64,000 bases of DNA from positions 23,254 to 87,253 of the forward strand of contig CAVRZO010000030.1 in NCBI GenBank assembly GCA_963725615.1, in the 5' to 3' direction. Shown here in pieces: positions 20,347-28,704 of the stretch. A model generated the notes under the pieces. It was not told where the DNA came from and did not search any database. It worked only from the letters and a program-made list of their open reading frames with translations. This DNA is from JAIQFF01 sp963725615 (lineage in GTDB: Bacteria; Acidobacteriota; Terriglobia; Terriglobales; Acidobacteriaceae). The position numbers were made by a program, and so were the translations under genes. Positions within the stretch are counted from its first letter, which is position 1. Every line of letters begins with the position of its first letter.

Positions 20347-21117
20347 ATGATCTTGCCTTCAACCGTGTCTCCAAAAATCACATCCGCGCCGGGCAAGCCG
20401 CTCTCCGCATCAGCCGCCAAGCTGCGACTGCTCAAGAAGCTGCATTGCACCCTGAAGTTTGAAAAGAAAATGTGGCAGCGGGGCGCGCGCCTGGTCGCTG
20501 GGGTGGATGAAGTCGGACGCGGCTCACTGTTCGGACCCGTAGTCGCTGCGGCCGTTATTCTCGATCCGGCGTACCGCATTCGTGGTCTGCGCGATTCCAA
20601 GTTGCTGCCTGCCGAGCGGCGTGAAATTCTGGCGGAAAGAATCCGCGAGCATGCCGTCGCCTGGGCGATTGCCGCAGTCGACGCCGCCCGCATCGACCAG
20701 ATCAACATTTACCAGGCCTCGCGTGTGGCCATGCGCGAAGCGGTGTTCGGTCTCGACCCCTGTGCCGACCACCTGCTGGTGGATGCCTTGCGCCTGGACT
20801 GCGACCTGCCGCAGCAACCCATCATTCACGGCGATGCCCTCTCGGCTTCTATCGCCGCTGCTTCGATCCTGGCCAAAGTCGAACGCGACCGCATGATTGT
20901 TGAGTGGGACCCGGTCTTCCCTGTCTATGGACTGGCGTCGAATAAAGGCTACAGCACACCTCGTCACCTGGCGGCATTGCGCGAGCACGGGCCCTCTCCG
21001 CTACATCGCCAATCGTTCGCGCCGGTATGGAATGCGCCGGTTCCGCAGGATGTGCTGGCATTCATGCTCGAGGATGACGGAGAACACCAGAGCCTGCTGT
21101 CCAGCCCTGGCGCGTAA
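20347..21117 (+). CDS. rnhB: Ribonuclease HII
   Basis: Removes RNA from RNA-DNA hybrids and excises misincorporated ribonucleotides. The core starts with LVAGVDEVGRGSLFGPVVAAAV near residues 45-66, holding the first two acidic metal ligands. LLVDAL supplies another, and ASILAKVERDRMI is the conserved helix. The start ATG at 20347 follows GGAGTGGGCG; upstream in-frame coding is repeat-like and has no family match. It probably belonged with the rplS operon but is separated by an opposed PilZ gene. Confidence 0.92.
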   Translation: MILPSTVSPKITSAPGKPLSASAAKLRLLKKLHCTLKFEKKMWQRGARLVAGVDEVGRGSLFGPVVAAAVILDPAYRIRGLRDSKLLPAERREILAERIREHAVAWAIAAVDAARIDQINIYQASRVAMREAVFGLDPCADHLLVDALRLDCDLPQQPIIHGDALSASIAAASILAKVERDRMIVEWDPVFPVYGLASNKGYSTPRHLAALREHGPSPLHRQSFAPVWNAPVPQDVLAFMLEDDGEHQSLLSSPGA

Positions 21118-21128
21118 CTACTCAAAAA

Positions 21129-21214
21129 CCTTTGTTTGTGATGGAGGACGGAGGTCCCGCCCGTCGAGCACGGCCCACGGCATGACGGGCGAGGACGCCC
21201 GTCCTCCATCAAAG
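21129..21214. repeat. GGAGGACGG-family inverted repeat
   Basis: Arms CTTTG..TGATGGAGGACGG and CCGTCCTCCATCA..AAAG, with inner GACGGGCGAGGACGCCCGTC, form a long imperfect hairpin between rnhB and the PIG-L gene. Half elements with the same CGCCCGTCCTCC end occur near 44483-44503 and 62730-62758. Confidence 0.7.
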
Positions 21215-21227
21215 TATAAGTCGCAGA

Positions 21228-21980
21228 ATGTACAATCCCAGCATGCGGCGCATGATGGTGGTCACCGCGCATCCTGATGACGAAGCCAGCAGCTTCGGCG
21301 GCTCCCTGCGTCTTTACCGAGAGCGTGGCGTGGAAACCTGCATCATTTGCCTGACGCCGGGGTTAGCGGCGACCCATCGTGGCAACGCGCGCAGCGATCA
21401 CGAACTGGGCGAGTTGCGGCGCAAGGAGTTCGCCGCCGCCTGCGAGATCCTGAAAGTTTCGCGCGGCATCGTGCTCGATTATCCCGACGGCCAGCTTCAC
21501 CGGTTGGACATGCAGCGCGTGGTTTCCGATCTCACGCTGCGCATACGGGAATTTCGTCCGCAGGTCTTGCTCACGTTCGATGCAGCGGGCAGCGTCACCG
21601 GTCACACCGATCACACGATGGCCTCGGTCTTTACCACGCTCGCCTTCCACTGGGCGGGACGAAGCAATCGCTTTCCTGATCAGTTAACCGGTTCTGTCAC
21701 ACCTCACCAAATCCAGAAGCTGTATCACACAGCCGCCGACTTCACTCTCCCCGGACGTCAGCCCGTCACTCTGCCTCCAGTCACAACCATCGTCGAGATC
21801 GGCAACTACCTGGAAACCAAACTCGAGGCGTTCCGCGCACACACCACCCAGCAGCCGCTGTGGTCGATGTTCGAAGAGCATGCGCGGAAGCGCGGCGGGC
21901 GAGAGCTATTTCATCTGGCGGCAGCGGAGAACGCGGGTCCCGTCGTCGAGGAAACTGATCTGTTCGCCGGAGTGCAGTAG
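21228..21980 (+). CDS. PIG-L/LmbE family deacetylase
   Basis: Zinc-dependent N-deacetylase of 250 residues, probably acting on an N-acetylglucosaminyl or similar substrate. The metal site is AHPDDE near residues 14-19, with GHTDH near residues 125-129 supplying another His. An RxxE-type segment LRRKEFAAACEIL follows the first strand. The family includes MshB/BshB-like enzymes of thiol biosynthesis, but nothing nearby fixes the substrate. The start may be ATG 21228 or 21243. Its TAG stop runs directly into a TCGTCAGTCGTC repeat. Confidence 0.85.
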   Translation: MYNPSMRRMMVVTAHPDDEASSFGGSLRLYRERGVETCIICLTPGLAATHRGNARSDHELGELRRKEFAAACEILKVSRGIVLDYPDGQLHRLDMQRVVSDLTLRIREFRPQVLLTFDAAGSVTGHTDHTMASVFTTLAFHWAGRSNRFPDQLTGSVTPHQIQKLYHTAADFTLPGRQPVTLPPVTTIVEIGNYLETKLEAFRAHTTQQPLWSMFEEHARKRGGRELFHLAAAENAGPVVEETDLFAGVQ

Positions 21981-22065
21981 TCGTCAGTCGTCGGTCGTCA
22001 GAAACCCCACTTTTCCCGATACGCACCCGCCTTTTCTGACGACTGACGACTGAAGACTGACGACT
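21978..22065. repeat. TCGTCAGTCGTC inverted repeat
   Basis: Left arm TAGTCGTCAGTCGTCGGTCG and right arm CTGACGACTGACGACTGAAG..GACGACT flank a central unpaired stretch. The left end is the stop codon of the deacetylase gene. It fills the convergent gap to the M61 peptidase gene, so it may act as a two-way terminator or RNA-end stabiliser. The same family lies at 28131-28229 and 56505-56583. Confidence 0.75.
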
Positions 22066-22067
22066 CG

Positions 22068-23957
22068 TTAGTGGGGCTTGATGATTTCGCTCAGCAGGTC
22101 GGGTTTGGATTCATCCCGCACCAGGTGGGGGAATTTTTCTCCGTCGTGATAGTCGAGTCTGAAAGTCTTGTAGTATTCCGTGTTCTCGACCAGTAACTCG
22201 AGTGGCGCCGTGCTGTTCTTGCCTGCGCGTAACGCATCTCTCAACACTTCCTTCGAAAACTTTCTCCCGTTGATTGCAACCAGCTTCATCCCAGGACCAA
22301 TCCCCGCCCGGGCTGCCGACAGACCTTCGACCGTATCGGTAACTGTGCCGTCCTCCTTCAGCCACAATCCGATGGAGTATGCAGCGTTAACAGAGCCCCT
22401 GTCGCTCTCCTCCGCCTGCATCACTGGCGAACGTGTGTCGTCATAGACCAGCTTCCAACCACTGCCCTCGATGCCGCCCAGCGGCGCTCCCGGCCCGTGG
22501 TTGGTCAGGCGCTCAATCCAGAATCCGCGCCAGTCGTAGGACGCAACCTGGTTCAGCGTGTTGACGATGTCATCGAAAGTGTAAGTTTTCACCTGCGGCG
22601 GTCCGCTGGGAGGGCCGTGGAAAATCCGGCAAAAGTCGTCCAGAGATTTCTGGCCGTGAGTCTGCTGGCGAATGATGGTGTCCGCCCAAAGCCAGGTCAG
22701 TTCATCTTCGTCGTAATAGTCGAGCGCCCGCCGCCATGATTCCCACTGGTGGGGTGCGTCCTGCATCGCGGGAACGCCGTCGGCGGTGTCTTGCAAATTG
22801 CGCCAGGCGCGTCCCGGCGTGTGGTCCAGATAGGCAGCGGTATACGCGAGGAAGTCGCGGAATTCCTCCGGCGTTCGCTCTCCCATGCGGCTGGTGAGGA
22901 TCTCTCCCAAATATTGAGTGAGGCCTTCGTACACCCAAAGCAGATCGGTCTGCATGGGCTTTTCGTAATCAGGAGTCGCGAGGTCGTAGGGACGCCGGTA
23001 TTTCCCGTTCCAGGAGTGCACGAATTCGTGCGACAGCAATCCCGAACCCAGAAGGCGCTTCGTCGGATCGACCAGGGCACGTTCGCCCAGGCGGCTGTCA
23101 TTGGATTCGTGATGCTCCAGGCCGAAGTGGGCCACGTGGTCGCTCAGGCTGTAAAGAAAGTGGTAGTCGCGGTAGTGCTGCGCGCCGAATAGCGCGTTGG
23201 TTTGTGCGACCAGATTCTTGTAGTGTTCCCAAACCTCGGCGGGAGCTTCGAGCGCGGCCGCACTGTCGGCGGCGATGTCCATCTCGACCGGAGGAGTCTG
23301 TCCCGAATTGAGGAGAACAACTTTCAGATATTCTCCGGTGATGACGGGGCCATCCACCAGCATGGTCAGCGAAACCGGAGCGAACTTGATCTCTCCTCCG
23401 GACTGCGAGGCCACCGCCAGGGACGTGCCGAATTTCCAGTTGGCCGGCAAACGCAAGCTGGCGCTATAGGTCAGGTTATCCGAAGTCCATCCCTCGGGAT
23501 AAAGCACGAGGGCGTTCCAGTTGACCACTGCCAGCTTGTCGGTGGCGGTAGCGCCTCCGGTGTAAATGCCCTCTTCCGAACCTGCAGGCGAGATGAAGTC
23601 CAGTGAGGCTTCGACGCTCGACGCGCCGGCAGGTACTTCGACGTGGAACGTCCAACCGTCCAGAAGGTCGCGCCTCCAGGCCAGAGACTTGCCATCTGCA
23701 CTGAACTTCAGCCCGGCAAGATCCTGAACCGGACCGGTGGGTCCGTGCTCGCCGGGAATCCATTTGGGATAGTAGAGAGTGAGCGTGCCCGGCTTGGCGG
23801 GAATTGTCAGCCGCGCATGAAAGATTTTTCGTGGCGCGTCGGTGGCATCCACCGAGATGGTTACGGTCGGGGCAGGCGGACCTGCTGCAAACATCGGTGA
23901 GACAAACGCTATTAAGAGGAACACATGGCGAAAAGTCTTCCCGGAGAAATTGGTCAC
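22068..23957 (-). CDS. M61-family metallopeptidase with PDZ domain
   Basis: Exported zinc aminopeptidase of 629 residues, related to glycyl aminopeptidase. An N-terminal signal peptide (hydrophobic VFLLIAFVSPMFAAG) is followed by a beta-rich M61 domain. The catalytic region contains HEFVH at residues 310-314 and WVYEGLTQY with the third zinc ligand Glu344. A PDZ domain occupies about residues 515-600 (GTVTDTVEGLSAARAGIGPGM..). The family prefers N-terminal Gly or Ala in characterised members. It is a single gene, convergent with the deacetylase. Confidence 0.88.
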   Translation of the reverse strand: MTNFSGKTFRHVFLLIAFVSPMFAAGPPAPTVTISVDATDAPRKIFHARLTIPAKPGTLTLYYPKWIPGEHGPTGPVQDLAGLKFSADGKSLAWRRDLLDGWTFHVEVPAGASSVEASLDFISPAGSEEGIYTGGATATDKLAVVNWNALVLYPEGWTSDNLTYSASLRLPANWKFGTSLAVASQSGGEIKFAPVSLTMLVDGPVITGEYLKVVLLNSGQTPPVEMDIAADSAAALEAPAEVWEHYKNLVAQTNALFGAQHYRDYHFLYSLSDHVAHFGLEHHESNDSRLGERALVDPTKRLLGSGLLSHEFVHSWNGKYRRPYDLATPDYEKPMQTDLLWVYEGLTQYLGEILTSRMGERTPEEFRDFLAYTAAYLDHTPGRAWRNLQDTADGVPAMQDAPHQWESWRRALDYYDEDELTWLWADTIIRQQTHGQKSLDDFCRIFHGPPSGPPQVKTYTFDDIVNTLNQVASYDWRGFWIERLTNHGPGAPLGGIEGSGWKLVYDDTRSPVMQAEESDRGSVNAAYSIGLWLKEDGTVTDTVEGLSAARAGIGPGMKLVAINGRKFSKEVLRDALRAGKNSTAPLELLVENTEYYKTFRLDYHDGEKFPHLVRDESKPDLLSEIIKPH

Positions 23958-24036
23958 GAACGCGCTCCTTGGCCCCTTTATGGAATCGTTTTAAGACAGA
24001 TGAATATAACAGTCACTGACAGGTCAGGTCACCTTA

Positions 24037-24156
24037 GTGTAGGGCGGTCGCCCTCGCCCGCCGCCTTTGACTTCGGATCTGGCAAGCAGGTGCCAATAAA
24101 TCAACTTCAAACAAGATCAACGGCAAAAGCGGCGGGCGAGGGCGCCCGCCCCACAC
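24037..24156. repeat. GTGTAGGGCGGGCGCC-family inverted repeat, copy 1
   Basis: Arms GTGTAGGGCGG..CGCCCTCGCCCGCCGCC and GGCGGGCGAGGGCGCCCGCCCCACAC bracket about 60 bases of A/T-richer DNA between the M61 gene and tmk. Two further copies (26148-26344 and 51509-51666) share the arms but not the centre. Confidence 0.85.
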
Positions 24157-24167
24157 GAGTTTCGGTT

Positions 24168-24869
24168 ATGATTTCCGCTGTGTCTCCACACTCTCATCGT
24201 GGCCGGTTCGTCACCTTCGAGGGACTCGACGGCTGCGGCAAGAGCACGCAACTGGAAAAGCTGGCGCGCGTATTCCGCGCGCAAGGCTTGTCGGTCGTAG
24301 TGACTCGTGAGCCCGGGGGAACCGCCACGGGAGAGAAAATTCGTCGCCTGCTGCTCGATACCGCCACCGCTGGCCTGTCGCCCATGGCGGAACTTGCCCT
24401 GATGTTCGCTTCGCGCGCCCAGCACATCACGGAGGTTATCCAGCCCGCGCTGGCGGAAGGCCGGGTTGTGCTCTGCGACCGCTTCACCGACTCCACCGAG
24501 GCGTACCAGGGCGGAGGCCGCAAGCTGGGCAGCGAGCCGGTGCTGGCCCTGCATCGCATCCTGTGCCACGGTTTGCAGCCTGACCTCACCATACTGATGG
24601 ATTCCGATGTGGCCGCGAGCGTAGAGCGCGCCCGTCGTCGCAATAAAGCCGACACCGCCAAAAATGGCCGCGGCAATCACGACGAGAACCGTTTCGAACA
24701 GGAAAGCCGTGCTTTCTTCGCCAGAGTACGCAGCGCCTATCTTGCAATTGCAGCTCGCGAACCGCAGCGGGTTGTGCTGGTCGATGCGCGAGGAACAGCG
24801 TCGGAGACCCATGCACGGATCGTGGAGATTGTCAGGCGGAAGGTGAAGTTGACGGCGAAGACAGTGTGA
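24168..24869 (+). CDS. tmk: Thymidylate kinase
   Basis: Phosphorylates dTMP to dTDP. The 233-residue protein has the P-loop FEGLDGCGKSTQ near residues 15-26, TREPGGT near residues 45-51 and DRFTDSTEAYQGGGR near residues 105-119. The lid region follows (ERARRRNK). The ATG at 24168 is the first start after the repeat element. The open frame extends much further upstream but through repeat DNA. It precedes holB, a common pairing. Confidence 0.93.
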   Translation: MISAVSPHSHRGRFVTFEGLDGCGKSTQLEKLARVFRAQGLSVVVTREPGGTATGEKIRRLLLDTATAGLSPMAELALMFASRAQHITEVIQPALAEGRVVLCDRFTDSTEAYQGGGRKLGSEPVLALHRILCHGLQPDLTILMDSDVAASVERARRRNKADTAKNGRGNHDENRFEQESRAFFARVRSAYLAIAAREPQRVVLVDARGTASETHARIVEIVRRKVKLTAKTV

Positions 24870-24883
24870 ACGAGCTGCCAGCC

Positions 24884-25031
24884 GTCAGTTGTCAGCTGTC
24901 AGTAAAAGCAATTGGCAATTACAATGGGCAATTCAGCTCGCCCCGGTCTGCTAGACTCAGCAAATCATGCCCCAGCCAAATGCCAATTGCTAATTACCAA
25001 GTGCCTTGGCTGAAGGCTGAAAGCTGATAGC
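24884..25031. repeat. Mixed AGCTGTCAGT and CAATTGGCAATT repeats
   Basis: Outer motifs GTCAGTTGTCAGCTGTCAGT and GGCTGAAGGCTGAAAGCTG face each other. Inside them GCAATTGGCAATTAC and CCAATTGCTAATTACC face each other, making a nested imperfect inverted repeat between tmk and holB. The right end lies just before, and possibly over, the ribosome site of holB. Confidence 0.65.
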
Positions 25032-25032
25032 T

Positions 25033-26130
25033 TTGTTCACCGACTTTCACGGCAACTCCGACGTAGTCCATAGCTTGCGCGAGATGCTGGCGCGCGACCG
25101 GTTTCCCCAGGCGGTGGTGCTGGCAGGGCCCGCGGGTTCGGGCAAGTATACGCTGGCGCTCATGCTGGCCAGGGCGATCAATTGCCTTTCGCCTACGACC
25201 ACGGACGGCTTGCCCGACTTCTGCGGCAAGTGTTCCAACTGCATCCGTATCGCGCAATCAGAGGACCTCGATGCCCGCTTTGAGGAGGCAGTCGAAGCTC
25301 GCGAGAATCTGCGTGAGACGGACAAGAAAGAGACGCGGCTGTTTGTTCAAACTCATCCCGACGTACTAATCATTCCGCCCGATCCGCCGCAGATGATGAT
25401 CAAGGTGGACCAGGTGCGGCGGGTGATTGAGACCATTTATTACCGGCCAGGCGAAGCCCGGGAGCGAGTTTACATCTTCACCGAGTCTTCTTTCATGAAG
25501 GAGGCGGCAAACTCGCTGTTGAAGGTGTTGGAGGAGCCGCCGAAATTTGCCACCATCTTTCTGCTGACCGAGAACCCGGGCGAACTGCTGCCCACAGTTC
25601 GCTCACGTTCCATGGTCATCACGCTGGCCGCCTTGCCGGCCGAGGAAATCGAGCAAGATCTGGCCAAGCATCGTCCGGAATGGACGCCCAAGCAGCGCGC
25701 CCTGGCATCTCGCCTTGCGAATGGCGCGATCGGCGCAGGCCGAAGTTTCGATCTCGCCGGCTACACCGCCGCTCGTACCCAAGCCCTGACCATCCTCACT
25801 ACCGCTCTGCGCGGCACGGAACACAGCGATCTGTTCAAGATGACTGAAACCTACCGGGCCGGCGCCGAGGGACGCGACAAGATGGACAAGCTTTTGCGGA
25901 CGCTTTACAGCCTGCTGCAAGACCTGACTTTCCTGAATTCGAGTACGCCGGAGCTGGTTCGCAATACCGATATCCAGACCGAGCTGAAGAAGTTATCGGA
26001 AGCCGCAGACTTCGAGTGGATCGCCTTCGCCGCCGATCGGCTCAACGATGTCGAGCGTGGCATGCGCCGCAACCTGCTGCGCTCATTGTCGCTGGATGCG
26101 TTTGCGACTGCTCTGGAAAGAAGCACTTAG
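25033..26130 (+). CDS. holB: DNA polymerase III subunit delta'
   Basis: Clamp-loader subunit of 365 residues. The N-terminal F..FHGNSDVVHSLREML and AGPAGSGKYTLALMLA (Walker-A-like, near residues 32-47) are typical. Zinc-type cysteines occur in FCGKCSNCIRI near residues 62-72. FMKEAANSLLKVLEEPP and LLPTVRSRSMVITL match the conserved sensor regions. The start is TTG at 25033; the next Met (25084) would lose conserved residues. There is no obvious Shine-Dalgarno, perhaps because a repeat ends at the start codon. Confidence 0.9.
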   Translation: MFTDFHGNSDVVHSLREMLARDRFPQAVVLAGPAGSGKYTLALMLARAINCLSPTTTDGLPDFCGKCSNCIRIAQSEDLDARFEEAVEARENLRETDKKETRLFVQTHPDVLIIPPDPPQMMIKVDQVRRVIETIYYRPGEARERVYIFTESSFMKEAANSLLKVLEEPPKFATIFLLTENPGELLPTVRSRSMVITLAALPAEEIEQDLAKHRPEWTPKQRALASRLANGAIGAGRSFDLAGYTAARTQALTILTTALRGTEHSDLFKMTETYRAGAEGRDKMDKLLRTLYSLLQDLTFLNSSTPELVRNTDIQTELKKLSEAADFEWIAFAADRLNDVERGMRRNLLRSLSLDAFATALERST

Positions 26131-26147
26131 CTTTATCCATTCACCCC

Positions 26148-26344
26148 GTGTGGGTCGGGCGCCCTCGCCCGCCGCCCTTGTGGTTGATTTGATTTCAGGC
26201 GTGTTCGCGATGATGGGGTCTCAAGCGTGTGTTGCCGTTCGGTTCAAAGTAGCTATACATGTTGTCCGTTCATTGGAAATCTGAATTTGGATTGCGGCCG
26301 AAATTCCAAGTCAAAGGCGGCGGGCGAGGGCGCCCGACCCACAC
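26148..26344. repeat. GTGTAGGGCGGGCGCC-family inverted repeat, copy 2
   Basis: Arms GTGTGGGTCGGGCGCCCTCG and its reverse complement at the right end bracket about 130 bases of unrelated, A/T-richer sequence. A compensating change (GGGTC in the left arm, GACCC in the right) keeps the arms paired relative to copies 1 and 3. It lies between holB and hfq. Confidence 0.85.
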
Positions 26345-26536
26345 AGGGCGGGATGGTCGGACCAATTGCCAAATGCCAATTGCTAAGTGCTGATTTGCTA
26401 AGTGCTTTCTCCCCCACTACTTGTCCATTGTCATAGCCGAGGCTGCTGTGCTAGGTTATCAGCAACTCACGCCTTCATCCCACAAACACAGCAGCGCGTG
26501 TTGTGGCCCGCAAAAAGCGTGTCTAACGGTGGCGCC
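26345..26536. other. Gap before hfq with CAATTGCC motifs
   Basis: Contains a group of related words (CAATTGCCAAATGCCAATTGC, TTGCTAAGTGCT) at about 26362-26408, belonging to the CAATTGGCAATT repeat family. The remainder should hold the hfq promoter, but no clear -35/-10 pair was recognised. Confidence 0.5.
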
Positions 26537-26950
26537 ATGAAAGATGCAGTCGATTCTCTTCCAGCCGATCGGTCTGTGGAGGCGGAGGGTTTTGCCAATC
26601 GCAAGCTGATTCGCCCTTCCCTGAACCGCAACGATCACAATCACGCGCAGGCATCCATGAGCGAACCCAGAGAACGGACGGATCGGCCCGAACGCAGCGA
26701 CCGGCCCAGCGGCGGCCGAAAGCCCGCCCCCCCGGAACAGACCAATGCCGAGAACTTTTACTACCAGAAGCAGATGCAGTCCAAAACCCCGATGGTGATC
26801 GTGCTGCGCGACGGCGAGGAAATTCACGGCATGATCGAGTGGTACGACAAGAGCTGCCTAAAGGTAACGCGCAACAGCCAGTCCAACCTGTTGATCTACA
26901 AGCCAGCGATCAAGTACATGTTCAAAGAAGGGGAGAATAGCAACAAGTAG
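26537..26950 (+). CDS. hfq: RNA chaperone Hfq with long N-terminal extension
   Basis: Sm-like RNA chaperone that pairs small RNAs with mRNAs. The Sm fold occupies the last 65 residues. It runs from NAENFYYQKQMQSKTPMVIV through LRDGEEIHGMIEWYDK to SNLLIYKPAIKYMFKEGE; the usual Sm2 YKHA is YKPA here. Ahead of it is a charged extension rich in Arg, Glu and Pro (RERTDRPERSDRPSGGRKP). Start at 26537 gives 137 residues; ATG at 26657 gives 97 residues and is also plausible. Neither has a strong ribosome site. The TAG stop opens a CTTTCAGCTGTCAGC repeat. Confidence 0.82.
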   Translation: MKDAVDSLPADRSVEAEGFANRKLIRPSLNRNDHNHAQASMSEPRERTDRPERSDRPSGGRKPAPPEQTNAENFYYQKQMQSKTPMVIVLRDGEEIHGMIEWYDKSCLKVTRNSQSNLLIYKPAIKYMFKEGENSNK

Positions 26951-26967
26951 CTTTCAGCTGTCAGCTC

Positions 26968-27516
26968 TCAGCGAACCCCGATCCATTGGTGGCTTCTTAA
27001 AATGCTCGACGCATTCTCGTACATTTCCGGCGTTCGGACCTCGATATCCAGAACAGAATCGTGGCTGACGAACACAAAATAATCGAGATGCCCGTATGCC
27101 CATTGCGGAACGTAGCAGGCATCCCATCCGACAATCATAGGAGTCAGCAAGCAACAAACGGCCTCCATAAACTCATCGTCCCTGAAGCGATGGCCGGGAG
27201 CTGACTCCAGGGAGCGATTCTCTCCATAGCTGCGCCTAAACTGTTCCAGCGTCCTAAATCCGATTGCCTCTACTCGCGGATCCCAAACTCCCCAAGTCGT
27301 GAGCCACAAAAGAGCGCCTCTGAAATCAATCTCTTCGTATCCCAGGTGTGCTATCAGACGTGCAAGATAAGCGATTTGGGCAGGCTCTTTGAAATGCAAG
27401 TCGATTCTGATAGTCTTCGCGCCGGGTTCGGAGAAGGACGGTCTGCGGCCCTCGCATCGCAACTCGTTGAATGCGGCGAGCGAACTCACCATTTCGTCGT
27501 CAGTAATAGCGACCAT
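26968..27516 (-). CDS. Hypothetical protein
   Basis: A 182-residue soluble protein starting MVAITDDEMVSSLAAF. It contains an RIDLHFKEPAQIAYLARLIAHLGYEEIDFRGALLWLTTW region and aromatic-rich strands near the end. No known motif, signal or membrane segment is visible. The frame stays open upstream, but there it is the shadow of dcd, so ATG 27516 (or 27492) is chosen. It lies between hfq (convergent) and dcd (same strand), bounded by TCAGC repeats at both ends. It may be a recent arrival, as no functional link to its neighbours is apparent. Confidence 0.6.
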   Translation of the reverse strand: MVAITDDEMVSSLAAFNELRCEGRRPSFSEPGAKTIRIDLHFKEPAQIAYLARLIAHLGYEEIDFRGALLWLTTWGVWDPRVEAIGFRTLEQFRRSYGENRSLESAPGHRFRDDEFMEAVCCLLTPMIVGWDACYVPQWAYGHLDYFVFVSHDSVLDIEVRTPEMYENASSILRSHQWIGVR

Positions 27517-27560
27517 CTTGATGGAACTGCTGACGGCTGACGGCTGATAGCTGACAGCTT

Positions 27561-28112
27561 CTACAGTTTGGGCAGCACAATTCCCTTCTGCGACTGGTAC
27601 TTGCCTTTCCTGTCCGCATAGCTGACTTCGCAGACTTCGTCTCCGGTGAAGAAGAGAATCTGGCAGAGGCCTTCGTTGGCGTAGATTTTCGCCGGCAGCG
27701 GTGTGGTGTTCGAGATTTCGAGAGTGACGAAGCCTTCCCACTCCGGCTCGAACGGCGTGACATTGACGATGATGCCACAGCGGGCATACGTAGACTTGCC
27801 CACGCAAATAGTCAACACCTCGCGGGGAATCTTGAAGTACTCGACTGAGCGCGCCAGGGCGAATGAGTTGGGAGGGACAATCGCGCATTCCGAGCTGACG
27901 GTTACAAATGATCTTTCATCGAAATTCTTGGGGTCCACCACCGTGCAGTTCACGTTGGTGAAGATCTTGAACTCGTCGGCCACGCGCAAGTCGTAGCCAT
28001 AGGAAGACAGACCGTAGGAGATCACGCCCTCCCGCACCTGCTTCTCGGAAAAGGGGTTAATCATGTCCTTCTCTATGGCCATCTTGCGGATCCAGCGGTC
28101 GCTCTTAAGCAT
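27561..28112 (-). CDS. dcd: dCTP deaminase
   Basis: Converts dCTP to dUTP for thymidylate synthesis; some members also hydrolyse dUTP. The trimeric dUTPase-like fold is shown by YGLSSYGYDLRV near residues 33-44, GKSTYARCGIIVNVTPFEPEW near residues 103-123 with the catalytic Glu in FVTLEISNTT, and the C-terminal KGKYQSQKG that closes over the nucleotide. Length 183 is normal. The start ATG at 28112 fits the MLKSDRWIRK family beginning. Confidence 0.94.
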   Translation of the reverse strand: MLKSDRWIRKMAIEKDMINPFSEKQVREGVISYGLSSYGYDLRVADEFKIFTNVNCTVVDPKNFDERSFVTVSSECAIVPPNSFALARSVEYFKIPREVLTICVGKSTYARCGIIVNVTPFEPEWEGFVTLEISNTTPLPAKIYANEGLCQILFFTGDEVCEVSYADRKGKYQSQKGIVLPKL

Positions 28113-28130
28113 GCAGCTCCTTAAATGCAG

Positions 28131-28229
28131 TCGTCAGTCGTCGGTCTTCAGTCGTCAGGAAAATCCCTTGGCCTACACCCCACGGCGTTTTTGCTGAAGA
28201 CTGACGACTGAGGACTGACGACTGGGATA
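28131..28229. repeat. TCGTCAGTCGTC inverted repeat
   Basis: Left arm CAGTCGTCAGTCGTCGGTC..GTCGTCAGGAAA and right arm CTGAAGACTGACGACTGAGG..ACTGACGACTG, with about 35 unpaired bases between. It occupies the divergent gap between dcd and the HU-family gene, so this copy cannot be only a terminator. Confidence 0.75.
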
Positions 28230-28332
28230 CCACTGATCTTACGGGACAGAAGCTGCCGTTGACAATCTCTCTTATGTCCCTTAGCATCAATCACTTGGTA
28301 GGTTATTCTCAGTCCGACGACGGGAGCCGCCA

Positions 28333-28602
28333 GTGATCAAGCTCGACATTATCAACGAAGTGGTGAACAAGACCGGGATTACCAAGACCAAGGCCGAGTT
28401 GGCCGTCGAAACCGTTTTCGAGAGCATGCGGCGCTCGCTCACCAAGGGCGATCGTATTGAATTGCGGGGCTTTGGCGTGTTTAACGTCCGGCCGCGCAAG
28501 ACCGGAATCGGGCGCAATCCGCGTACTGGCGCCGAAGTTTCGATTCCGCCTGGCAAGGCGGTCCGGTTCAAGCCCGGCAAGGAGTTGCAGTCGATCGAAT
28601 AG
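28333..28602 (+). CDS. HU/IHF-family DNA-binding protein
   Basis: Small nucleoid protein of 89 residues that bends DNA. It has the helical pair (LDIINEVVNKTGITKTKAELAVETVFESM) and the beta arm with GFGVFNVRPRKTGIGRNPRTG followed by IPPGKAVRFKPGKEL. The arm carries the conserved RNPRTG tip with an intercalating Pro. The start is GTG at 28333 after GGGAG. HU and IHF-alpha cannot be told apart here. Confidence 0.92.
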   Translation: MIKLDIINEVVNKTGITKTKAELAVETVFESMRRSLTKGDRIELRGFGVFNVRPRKTGIGRNPRTGAEVSIPPGKAVRFKPGKELQSIE

Positions 28603-28704
28603 GTCAGGACTGCTACTCCAGACAGTTCTGGCCCGAGCCGTCGGTACGATCCGCGGGCAATAACCCTCGTCTCCACGCGTCATCGCCAAAGCGTTTGAGT
28701 TTTC

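Noticed and set aside
24080..24097. Sigma-54 promoter-like TTGGCACCTGCTTGCC on the minus strand
   Set aside because: Spacing between GG and GC is nine bases instead of ten, and it lies in the centre of a repeat element rather than at a suitable gene.
21978..28229. CRISPR array made of TCGTCAGTCGTC units
   Set aside because: The units are short, occur in inverted pairs, have no regular spacers and no cas genes are present.
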